From Hirundichthys speculiger (lineage: Eukaryota > Chordata > Actinopteri > Beloniformes > Exocoetidae): a stretch of 64,000 nucleotides of DNA. The first letter of the stretch is position 1, and every line of letters starts with the position of its first letter. Where the stretch lies: NCBI GenBank assembly GCA_018398805.1, contig JAGFBZ010001537.1:186001-250000 (forward strand), read 5' to 3'. The notes under the pieces were generated by a model that worked only from the letters and a program-made list of their open reading frames with translations, was not told the origin of the DNA and did not search any database. Below are positions 12,087 to 21,977 of the stretch, one piece after another. A program made the translations under genes and the position numbers.

Positions 12087-12420
12087 TAGGGCTTAATTTT
12101 TAATCGCAATCAATCGCATGATTTCCCTGATTAATCGCGATTAATCGCATTGTATACGCAAAATCAAATAATGAATTAAAAAGTAGTGTAAAGGTCACTT
12201 TTATTTAAATGTTCTGCTGCCATATGAACTAAAGTGTCATAACATTTGTTGTTCAAACACTTTTAACATCAGCACTTGTCAGTCACACATATTTAGTGTA
12301 AATCTCATCTTAAAAAAATGTCAAATAAAATAAAGCTAATTGTCACTGCCAGGACATTAATGTTAATAAATGACGTCAATAAATTAATGCGTTAACGCGA
12401 TAATAACTTGCCCAGCCTTA
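12087..12420 (+). mobile_element. short nonautonomous hAT element with intact 8-bp target duplication
   Basis: A 334-bp element starting TAGGGCTTAATTTTTAATCG and ending GATAATAACTTGCCCAGCCTTA, flanked on both sides by GCAAATTT (12079-12086 and 12421-12428). An 8-bp duplication is the hAT signature. No coding capacity. Its interior matches the truncated copy at 1131-1395. Confidence 0.88.
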
Positions 12421-12428
12421 GCAAATTT

Positions 12429-12900
12429 ATAAGAAAAAAAGATTATTTTCTGATGTTGAAGTCACAAATTTTTAAGAATAAATCAAAGACTTTTTGACTT
12501 CATAAACTCATGAATTAAAATATAAGCGTAAATAATTTTCTTTAAATCTTATATTTGCATTGTTGTTTAGAAATTGCATCAGGTCACTGTGACCTGATTC
12601 TTAGTATGTAATGTAGAAAATCTAATCCTGGACTCACGGTTTCTGACTTTATATATTTTAATAAATAAACATAAATACCAAGAACTTCTGACTTAACAAT
12701 TCTTCAATTACAAAAAAAAAAGTGTTTATAATAGTACAAACACATAAAGAAAACACAGAAAACTCAGTATTTCTGGTTTTATAAACCTGCAGATTTGGGA
12801 TTTTAAAAAAAAATTCTGAGCTTTTAAATTTAAAAGTTTCAGAAATTGAAAAAACAATTCTGAAAAGTCACAAATGTAAAAGAAGAAAACCAGAACTCAG
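12429..12900. other. AT-rich intergenic DNA
   Basis: No gene seen. Contains recurring TTCTGACTTTATAAAC phrases of the kind also found in PARL intron 1. Confidence 0.45.
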
Positions 12901-12974
12901 TTTTCAGTTGCTGGTGGTCCGTTCATCAGGGCCTGATGGGGCCCCTGGGGGTCCCTCAGGACCCTCAGTTGCCC

Positions 12975-13092
12975 CAGATCGACCAGAGCCGGTTCTGGTG
13001 TTCCTCAGGGTTCTGTACTGGGGCTTATAATGATGCTGCCTCTAGTGGACGTTAGAGGAACTGCAGCCTCTAGTGGTCGGGGTCGAGGGGTT
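12975..13092 (+). mobile_element. LINE RT scrap joined to 28-bp-family units upstream of the claudin
   Basis: GGTGTTCCTCAGGGTTCTGT reads GVPQGSVLG, the LINE RT motif, and is followed after about 20 bp by GCCTCTAGTGG units of the 28-bp family. The same junction, nearly identical, recurs at 15365-15425 at the left edge of the large array in claudin intron 2. Confidence 0.65.
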
Positions 13093-13243
13093 GGGGGTCC
13101 CTCAGGACCCTCAGGGGGAACCCAGGGGCCCCCAGGGCTCCCAGGAGCTGGAGGGGTCGTTCCCGTGACGACGTCTGGCATCGCTCTGTTAACATCTAAC
13201 GCGTTAAAAATGCCGTTCCAGGTGAGGAGGGACGTGACGCAGC

Positions 13244-16200
13244 ATGGCGGCGGGCCTGCAGGTGGTGGGTCTGGTGCTGGGCGTGGTCTCCTGGTGTCTG
13301 CAGTCCAGCTCCACCTCCTCTCACACCTGGAAGGTGAAGAGTCACGTGGAGGCGGTGACCACCAGCCAGTGGCAGTTCGAAGGCCTGTGGATGAGCTGCG
13401 CCGCCACCGCGCTGGGCTCGGTCCAATGCAGCCGGTTTAAGACGGTGCTGGGACTGCCGGGTGAGTCCTCCTGACAGACGCCGGGCCCGAGGGGTCGGTA
13501 CCAGGCCTGAGGGGTTGGTACCGGTCCTGATGGGTTGGTACTGGACCTGAGGGGTCGGTACCCCTGGGGTCGGTACCCTGATTTTCTTACCGGCCTTTAC
13601 CGGGTTTACGACTGGGACCTGAGGGGTCGGTACCGTCCTGATGGGTCGGTACTGGACCTGATGGGTCGGTACTGGACCTGAGGGGTTGGTACCGGACCTG
13701 AGCGGTCGGTACTGGACCTGAGGGGTCGGTACCGGTCCTGAGGGGTCGGTACCAGGCCTGAGAGGTTGGTACCGGACCTGAGCGGTCGGTACAAGGCCTG
13801 AGGGTTTGTACGGGACCTGAAGGGTCGTCGGTACCGACCGGACCTGATGGGTTCGTACCGGACCTGAGGGGTCGGTACCGGTCCTGAGGGGTTGGTACCG
13901 GACCTGAGCGGTCGGTACTGGACCTGAGGGGTCGGTACCGATCCTGAGGGGTCGGTACCGGACCTGAGGGGTCGGTACCAGGCCTGAGGGGTTGGTACCA
14001 GACCTGAGCGGTCGGTACTGGACCTGAGGGGTCGGTACTGGACCTGAGGGGTCGGTACCATGCCTGAGGGGTTGGTACCGGACCTGAGGGGTCCCCCTGA
14101 GGGTTTCGGTCTACCCGAGGGTTCCCTGCCTGTTTCTTCCCGGACCTTCGGTTTTTTTCCCCTCCCTTCTGAGGGCCTGGTTTCGGTACCCCTTTTTTGT
14201 ACCGGACCTGGGGTCGGTACTGGCCTGATTGTACTGACCTGAGGGTCGGTACCGGTCCTGATGGGTCGGTACTGGACCTGAGGGGTTGGTACTGGACCTG
14301 AGGGGTCGGTACCAGGCCTGAGGGGTTGGTACCGGACCTGAGCGGTCGGTACCGGTCCTGATGGGTCGGTACTGGACCTGAGGGGTTGGTACTGGACCTG
14401 AGGGGTCGATACCGGACCTGAGGGGTCGGTACCGGGCCTGATGGGTCGGTACCAGGCCTGAGGGGTTGGTACCGGACCTGAGGGGTCAGTACTGGACCTG
14501 AGGGGTCGGTACCGGACCTGAGGGGTCAGTACTGGACCTGATGGGTCGGTACTGGACCTGAGCGGTCGGTACTGGACCTGAGGGGTCAGTACTGGACCTG
14601 ATGGGTCGGTACTGGACCTGAGCGGTTGGTACCAGGCCTGATCACATGATCACTGCTGAAACAGAAACAGAAGGTTCAGCTCATGAAATAAATGAGCCGA
14701 CTATGAATGAAGACAAATACTGTCCTTGCAGCTTGGGGGTCCCTGGTGTCTGGGGGCCCCTGGTGTCTGGGGGCCCCTGGTGTCTGGGGGTCCCTGGTGT
14801 CTGGGGGTTCCTGGTGTCTAAGGGCCCCTGGTGTCTGGGGGCCCCTGGTGTCTGGGGGTCCCTGGTGTCTAAGGGCCCCTGGTGTCTGGGGGCCCCTGGT
14901 GTCTGGGGGTCCCTGATGTCTAAGGGCCCCTGGTGTCTGGGGGCCCCTGGTGTCTGGGGGTCCCTGGTGTCTGGGGGCCCCTGGTGTCTGGGGGTCCCTG
15001 GTGTCTGGGGGTCCCTGGTGTCTAAGGGCCCCTGGTGTCTAAGGGCCCCTGGTGTCTGGGGGCCCCTGGTGTCTGGGGGTCCCTAGTATCTGTGGTATGA
15101 CAGGTGTGTTTGGACTTTTTTTTTTTGGTTTCAGTTCACCTCCAGGCCTGCAGGGCTTTGATGATCCTGTCGCTGCTCCTCGGTCTGGCCGCCATCATCG
15201 TCTCCGTTCTCGGACTGAAGTGTACGAAGATCAGCATGGTGTCCGACCACGTTAAAGACCAGATCGCCCTGAGCGGAGGAATCATGTTCATCCTGTCAGG
15301 TAAGAGATCCTCAGAGACCAATCTACACCTGTAGACTCATGAAGCTCCTGTAGACACCAGCTCGACCAGAGCAGGTCCTGGTGTTCCTCAGGGTTCCGTA
15401 CTGGGGCTTATAATGATGCTGCTTCTAGTGGTCGGTAGAGGAACCGCAGCCTCTAGTGGTCAGTAGAGGAACTGCAGCCTCTAGTGGTCGGCAGAGGAAC
15501 TACAGCGCCTAGTGGTCGGTAGAGGAACTGCAGCCTCTAGTGGTCGGTAGAGGGACCGCAGCCTCTAGTGGTCGGTAGAGGAACCGCAGCCTCTAGTGGT
15601 CGGTAGAGGAACCTCAGCCTTTAGCGGTCGGCAGAGGTACTGCAGCCTCTAGTGGTCGTAAGAGGAACTGCAGCCTCTAGTGGTCGGCGGAGGAACTGCA
15701 GCCTCTAGTGGTCGGTAGAGGAACTGCAGCCTCTAGTGGTCTGTAGAGGAACTGCAGCCTCTAGTGGTCGGTAGAGGAACTCCAGTCTCTAGTGGTCGGT
15801 AGAGGAACCGCAGCCTCTAGTGGTCGGTAGAGGAACTGCAGCCTCTAGTGGTCAGTGGAGGAACCGCAGCCTCTAGTGGTCGGTAGAGGAACTCCAGCCT
15901 CTAGTGGTCGGTAGAGGAACCGCAGCCTCTAGTGGTCGGTGGAGGAACCGCAGCCTCTAGTGGTCGGTAGAGGAACTGCAGCCTCTAGTGGTCGGTGGAG
16001 GAACTGCAGCCTCTAGTGGTCGTTAGAGGAACTGCAGCCTCTAGTGGTCGGTAGAGGGACTGCAGCCTCTAGTGGTCGGTAGAGGAACTACAGCGTCTAG
16101 TGGTCGGTAAAGGAACCGCAGCCTCTAGTGGTCGGTAGAGGAACTACAGCGTCTAGTGGTCGGTAGAGGAACTGCAGCCTCTAGTGGTCGGCGGAGGAAC

Positions 16201-19200
16201 CGCAGCCCCTAGTGGTTGTTAGAGGAACTGCAGCCTCTAGTGGTCGGTAGAGGAACTGCAGCATCTAGTGGTCGGTAGAGGAACTACAGCGTCTAGTGGT
16301 CAGTAGAGGAACTGCAGCCTCTAGCGGTCGGCAGAGGAACTGCAGCGTCTAGTGGTCGGTAGAGGAACTGCAGCCTCTAGTGGTCGGTAGAGGAACCGCA
16401 GCCTCTAGTGGTCGGTAGAGGAACCTCAGCGTCTAGCGGTCGGCGGAGGAACCGCAGCTTCTAGTGGTCGTTAGAGGAACTGCAGCCTCTAGTGGTCGGT
16501 AGAGGAACTGCAGCCTTTAGTGGTCGGTAGAGGAACTACAGCGTCTAGTGGTTGGTAGAGGAACCGCAGCCTCTAGCGGTCGGCGGAGGAACCGCAGCCT
16601 CTAGTGGTTGTTAGAGGAACTGCAGCCTCTAGTGGTCGGTAGAGGAACTGCAGCCTCTAGTGGTCAGTAGAGGAGCCGCAGCCTCTAGTGGTCGGTAGAG
16701 GAACCGCAGCCTCTAGTGGTTGGTAGAGGAACCTCAGCCTTTAGCGGTCGGCGGAGGAACTGCAGCCTCTAGTGGTCGTTAGAGGAACTGCAGCCTCTAG
16801 TGGTCTGTAGAGGAACTGCAGCCTCTAGTGGTCGGTAGAGGAACCGCAGCCTCTAGTGGTCGGTAGAGGAACTGCAGCCTCTAGTGGTCGGTGGAGGAAC
16901 CGCAGCCTCTAGTGGTATGTAGAGGAACTACAACCTCTAGTGGTTGGTAGAGGAACTGCAGCCTCTAGTGGTTGATAGAGGAACTGCAGCCTCTAGTGGT
17001 CGGTGGAGGAACTGCAGCCTCTAGTGGTCGGTAGAGGAACTGCAGCCTCTAGTGGTCGGTGGAGGAACTGCAGCCTCTAGTGGTCGGTAGAGGAACTGCA
17101 GCCTCTAGTGGTTGATAGAGGAACCGCAGCCTCTAGTGGTCGGTGGAGGAACTGCAGCCTCTAGTCGTCGGTAGAGGAACCGCAGCCTCTAGTGGTCGGT
17201 AGAGGAACCTCAGCCTCTAGCGGTCGGCGGAGGAACCGCAGCCTCTAGTGGTCGTTAGAGGAACTGCAGCCTCTAGTGGTCGGTAGAGGAACTCCAGCCT
17301 CTAGTGGTCTGTAGAGGAACTCCAGCCTCTAGTGGTCGGTAGAGGAACCGCAGCCTCTAGTGGTCAGTAAAAGAACTGCAGCCTCTAGTGGTCGGTAGAG
17401 GAACTCCAGCCTCTAGTGGTCGGTAGAGGAACTCCAGCCTCTAGTGGTCGGTAGAGGAACTGCAGCCTCTAGTGGTCAGTAAAAGAACTGCAGCCTCTAG
17501 TGGTCGGTAGAGGAACTCCAGCCTCTAGTGGTCTGTAGAGGAACTCCAGCCTCTAGTGGTCAGTAAAAGAACTCCAGCCTCTAGTGGTCGGTAGAGGAAC
17601 TCCAGCCTCTAGTGGTCGGTAGAGGAACTCCAGCCTCTAGTGGTCTGTAGAGGAACTGCAGCCTCTAGTGGTCGGTAGAGGAACCGCAGCCTCTAGTGGT
17701 CGGTAGAGCAACTGCAGCCTCTAGTGGTCGTTAGAGGAACCGCAGTCTCTAGTGGTCGGTAGAGGAACCGCAGCCTCTAGTGGTCGGTAGAGGAACCGCA
17801 GCCTCTAGTGGTCGGTAGAGGAACTGCAGCCTCTAGTGGTCGTTAGAGGAACCGCAGTCTCTAGTGGTCGGTAGAGGAACTGCAGCCTCTAGTGGTCGGT
17901 AGAGGAACCGCAGTCTCTAGTGGTCGGTAGAGGAACCGCAGCCTCTAGCGGTCGGTAGTTGCTGGAACTTGTCCTCTTAGGTCTCCCTCTGATCCTGATG
18001 TTGTCCTCCAGGTTTGTCCACCCTGATCGCCGTCTCCTGGTTCACCGCCAGAGTCATCAACAGCTTCTTCGACCCGCTCAGCGGTCTGAGGTCAGTGAGT
18101 GACGTCATTGATCGTCATTGATCATCATTGATCATCATTGATCATCAGTGTGTCTGCTGGTCTCTGCAGGTTTGAGCTGGGTCCTGGTCTCTACGTGGGC
18201 TGGGGCGCCTCCTTCCTGTCGCTCCTGGGAGGCTCCATGCTGAGCTGCTCCTGCAGGAGGAGCTGCTCCTCGTCTCCACCTGCTCGGTAAACAGACACCA
18301 GACATGTTCTCACATGTTCTCACATGTTCTTAACGTGTTCTCGCTCATTTAGATTCAATTCTGCAACGACTCCAGATGTTTTTCACAATGTTTTCTTGTA
18401 AAATCAGGATTTTTTTTCAGAAACTTCAGCTTTTTAACTTCATATTGTCAGATTAAATAGAAAAATAATGACTTTCACAAAATTATTGTTTTTATGTTGC
18501 AAAATTGTTATTTATGTGTAATTATGACTTTATTTCTGAAATCAAGAATTTCTGTTACAAAATATGAAATATATAAACTTTTTTCTTTGAAAGAAGAAAA
18601 CTGAAAGTTTTCAGCTTCTGTATGAAGTCATCTCCTCAGTCGTCCCCTCAGTCGTCTCCTCAGTCGTCTCCTCAGTCGTCTCCTCAGTCGTCCCCTCAGT
18701 CGTCTCCTCAGTTGTCCCCTCAGTCGTCTCCTAAGTCATGTCCTCAGTCCACCCCTCAGTTGTCTCCTCAGTTGTCTCCTCAGCCGTCTCCTCAGTTGTC
18801 TCCTCAGTCGTCTCCTCAGTTGTTCCCTCAGTCGTCCTCTCAGTCGTCTCCTCAGTCATCCCCTCAGTCGTCCCCTCAGTGGTCTCCTCAGTCATGTCCT
18901 CAGTCGTCTCCCCAGTCGTCTCCCCAGTTGTCTCCTTAGTCGTCCCCTCAGTTGTCTCCTCAGTTGTCCCCTCAGTCGTCTCCTAAGTCATGTCCTCAGT
19001 CGTCCCCTCAGTTGTCTCTTCAGTTGTCCCCTCAGTCGTCTCCTTAGTCGTCCCCTCAGTTGTCTCCTCAGTCATCCCCTCAGTCGTCTCCTCTGTCATC
19101 CCCTCAGTTGTCCCCTTAGTCATGTCCTCAGTCGTCCCCTCAGTTGTCTCCTCAGTCGTCCCCTCAGTTGTCTCCTCTGTCATCCCCTCAGTTGTCCCCT

Positions 19201-19849
19201 TAGTCATGTCCTCAGACGTCCCCTCAGTTGTCTCCTCAGTTGTCTCCTTAGTTGTCCCCTTAGTTATTAGGTCTCATCCCTTCAGGATTCTTCAGGAAAC
19301 ATTTCTTCTGCGTCGCTGCTGTTTCACTGCTTGGATACGTTCTCTGATGGTCTCTGATCGTCTCTGATCTTCCCTGATGGTCTCTGATCTTCTCTGATCG
19401 TCTCTGATCTTCTCTGATCTTCTCTGATGGTCTCTGATGGTCTCTGATCTTCTCTGATGGTCTCTGATGGTCTCTGATCTTCTCTGATCTTCTCTGATGG
19501 TCTCTGATGGTCTCTGATCTTCTCTGATCGTCTCTGGTGGTCTCTGATGGTCCCTGATGGTCTCTGATCTTCTCTGGTGGTCTCTGATGGTCTCTGATGG
19601 TCTTCTGTTCTGGTCTCTGGTGGTCTCTGATGGTCTCTGATGGTCTCTGATCTTCTCTGATGGTCTCTGATGGTCTCTAATGGTCTCTGATCTTCTCTGA
19701 TGGTCTCTGATCTTCTCTGATGGTCTCTGATGGTCTTCTGTTCTGGTCTCTGCAGCCAGTTCTCCTACTACTCCACCACCAGACAAGGACCTACCATCTA
19801 CAAAGCGGCTTCTTCCTCCGACGGCGGCAGCGCCAAAGCCTACGTCTGA
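13244..19849 (+). CDS. claudin, claudin-10/-15-like tight-junction protein (5 exons, complete)
   Basis: Coding exons are 13244-13460, 15135-15299, 18012-18090, 18170-18286 and 19756-19849, all GT-AG, joining to 672 nt (223 aa plus TGA). Claudins are four-pass membrane proteins that set the permeability of tight junctions. Seen here: first membrane segment about residues 5-22; extracellular loop 1 with W29, GLW at 47-49 and the disulfide pair C52/C62 (the W-GLW-C-C signature); second segment about 80-100 after HLQACRALM; third about 116-138; a second loop with FFDPL; fourth about 158-178 (GLYVGWGASF); a cysteine-rich cytoplasmic edge; and a final KAYV, a PDZ ligand for ZO proteins. Five coding exons and the QACRALMI and ELGPGLY phrases favour the claudin-10/-15 group, while GLWMSC resembles claudin-1/-19. 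Exact orthology is open, so no symbol is given. Introns 1, 2 and 4 are mostly tandem repeats. Confidence 0.93.
13490..14640. repeat. 20-bp minisatellite GACCTGAGGGGTCGGTACCG, claudin intron 1
   Basis: About 55 units, most containing the palindrome GGTACC, with variants GTACTG and CCAGGCC. It is degraded at 14085-14230, where unit boundaries are lost, then resumes. Confidence 0.95.
14735..15092. repeat. 17-bp minisatellite GGTGTCTGGGGGCCCCT, claudin intron 1
   Basis: About 21 units with variants GGGGGTCCC and TAAGGGCCCC. It is unrelated to the array before it and ends some 40 bp before exon 2. Strongly G-rich on the + strand. Confidence 0.95.
15365..17957 (+). repeat. 28-bp minisatellite family, locus 1 (claudin intron 2)
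   Basis: About 91 units with core CCTCTAGTGGTCGGTAGAGG followed by AACTGCAG. The core is a hairpin: CCTCTA and TAGAGG are complementary 6-bp arms around GTGGTCGG. Variants AACCGCAG, AACTCCAG, GTCAGTAA and GTCTGTAG are interspersed. The left edge begins with a LINE RT scrap (GVPQGSVLG-coding). It occupies essentially all of intron 2. Confidence 0.96.
18625..19270. repeat. 12-bp minisatellite CCTCAGTCGTCT, claudin intron 4
   Basis: More than 50 units of CCTCAGTYGTCY. The unit is four codons, so frames are open on both strands (SSPQ on one, TTEG/TEET on the other); these are not genes. Confidence 0.95.
19335..19755. repeat. 10-bp minisatellite TCTCTGATGG, claudin intron 4
   Basis: About 40 units alternating TCTCTGATGG and TCTCTGATCT, ending directly at the exon 5 acceptor. 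The polypyrimidine tract of that acceptor is itself a derivative of the repeat (CTGGTCTCTGCAG). Confidence 0.93.
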
Positions 19850-20079
19850 ATGCAGTACCGGAACTGTCCAGCGGGGGTCTCCACTGAGACACCAGACGAC
19901 GCTTTTATTTATTTATTTCATTATGAAACTAATTTCTCTCCAGATTGAATGAAGTAATTGACTCCCTCAACTTCTTGATTTGAGGACTTAACATTAAATT
20001 ATTCTAATTTTAACCCTTTTTACAGGATTAAAATGTCTCAAATGCCAGTTTGAGTCACGATGAGAAGAGAAGAAATCAG

Positions 20080-20085
20080 AATAAA
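20080..20085 (+). promoter_or_regulatory. claudin poly(A) signal AATAAA
   Basis: AATAAA about 230 bp after the claudin stop; another AATAAA-type hexamer lies about 25 bp further on. Either could be used. Confidence 0.6.
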
Positions 20086-20099
20086 ACGTTTTACTGTTT

Positions 20100-21130
20100 C
20101 ATAGAAAAATAAAAACAGGTCATTTTAAATCTGAAATTTTAACTTTTGAAAGACCTTTTGACTTAAAATTGTGACTTTATGTCTGAAACTCAAAAATCTT
20201 TGTTGTAAAATCATGAATTTCACAATCATGAAACTTTGTCTTAAAAGGCTTTTTTTTTTTTTTTTTTTTTTACATAAAATGTAATTTCTCTAAATCAACA
20301 CTTTGACATTAAATTCTGATTCAATGTTTGTAAAATCGTGAGTTTTTGTTCAAATGCAGCTTCATGTCATAGAAAGATCATTTTAGTCGATTAATCAAAT
20401 TTAATTTGAGAAAAATCACAACTTTTTTGTACTGAGGTCTCAAATATTAAACATAAATAAATATAACAAGTCACCAAACTGAGACTTGAATTTTTAAACA
20501 AAAATGTCACCTGTCAGGGTGAAGGGGGAGGAGCCTGAGCGCCACCTGGAGTCACCTGACTGAAAACAAACATCTGGGTTTGAGAAGGACGTCAGGAAGT
20601 CGTTTAATGGACATTTAAGAGTTTTTTATTGAACCAATAAAAAAGGATTTTCTGATGTTTGAAAACTTAAATCCAACCATGTTTGTTTTTAATGACACTT
20701 TGAAAACAGCTGTTGAACCTTTTTGATTCTGTGAAGATAAAAATAAACGTATATATAAAAATAATCGTTTGAGCTTCAAGTTGGATGTTCTTATAAATAA
20801 ATACCTGTAAAAAATATTGTTATAATAAAAATAAAAATCATCTTCCACAGGGGTAAAATAGAAGAAAGTGCATTTCCTGTTTGTGGTCGCCAGGGGGCGA
20901 CAGACCACCACCTGGAGTCAGTTCAGTCCCACAGATTCATATCCTGTTTTAAATTAATTACTCCACAAACCTGATTAATGATTTAAATCTGTCCATCTGC
21001 TGATTCTGGATCAGTTCAGGATCAATTCAGTTCAGGTGAAACATTTAATTGATCAACCGATACCTGAAACTCCAGGGAACAGATATTGTGAAGGAGAGTC
21101 AATCAATCACAGTCCATTCACGAACTTCCA
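20100..21130. other. claudin 3' flank, AT-rich, no gene
   Basis: Contains the AT-rich vocabulary (GTGACTTTAT, TTGTAAAATCATGAATTT), a poly(T) run at about 20251-20270, and two short GC islands with GCCACCTGGAGTC (about 20540 and 20908). A CTCF-like CGCCAGGGGGCGAC lies at about 20888. Confidence 0.45.
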
Positions 21131-21139
21131 CTTATCTGA

Positions 21140-21935
21140 CGCCATCCCTCCATCCCTCCATCCCACCATCCCTCCATCCTTCCATCTCTCCATCTCTCCT
21201 CCATCTCTCCATCCGTCCATCCCACCCGTCCATCCCACCATTCCACCATCCCTCGTTCCCTCCATCTCTCCTCCTCCATCTCCCCATCCCCCCATCCCTC
21301 CATCCCTCCTCCATCCCACCATCCCTCCATCTCTCCATCTCTCCTCCATCCCTCCATCCGTCCATCCCTTCATCTCTCCTCCTCCATCCCACCATCCCTC
21401 CATTACTCCATCTCTCCTCCTCCATCCCTCCATCCCTCCTCCTCCATCCCACCATCCCTCCATCCCTCCATCTCTCCTCCATCCCTCCATCCGTCCATCC
21501 CTTCATCTCTCCTCCTCCATCCCACCATCCCTCCATTCCTCCATCTCTCCTCCTCCATCCCTCCATCCCTCCTCCTCCATCCCACCATCCCTCCATCTCT
21601 CCTCCTCCACCCACTATCCCTCCATCCCTCCTCCTCCATCTCACCATCCCTCCATCTCTCCATCTCTCCACCATCCCTCCATCTGTCCATCCCTCCATCT
21701 CTCCACCATCCCTCCATCTTTCCATCCCTCCGACTACATCCCTCCATCTCTCCTCCTCCATCCCACCATCCCTCCATCTCTCCATCTCTCCACCATCCCT
21801 CCATCTCTCCATCTCTCCACCATCCCTCCATCTTTCCATCCCTCCATCTCTCCATCTCTCCACCATCCCTCCATCTGTCCATCCCTCCATCCCTCCATCC
21901 CACCATCCCTCCTCCTCCATCCCTCCATCCAGCAG
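21140..21935. repeat. tetranucleotide-derived array (CCAT/CCCT/CTCT)n
   Basis: About 800 bp built from CCAT alternating with CCCT or CTCT, with CTCCTC and GTCCAT interruptions and longer blocks of about 180 bp that repeat (for example 21335-21420 and 21470-21555). Very strong pyrimidine bias on the + strand. Confidence 0.95.
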
Positions 21936-21977
21936 CATCACGTTTGAAGTTTTCAGTTTAGAGGTTAAAAGAAGCTG

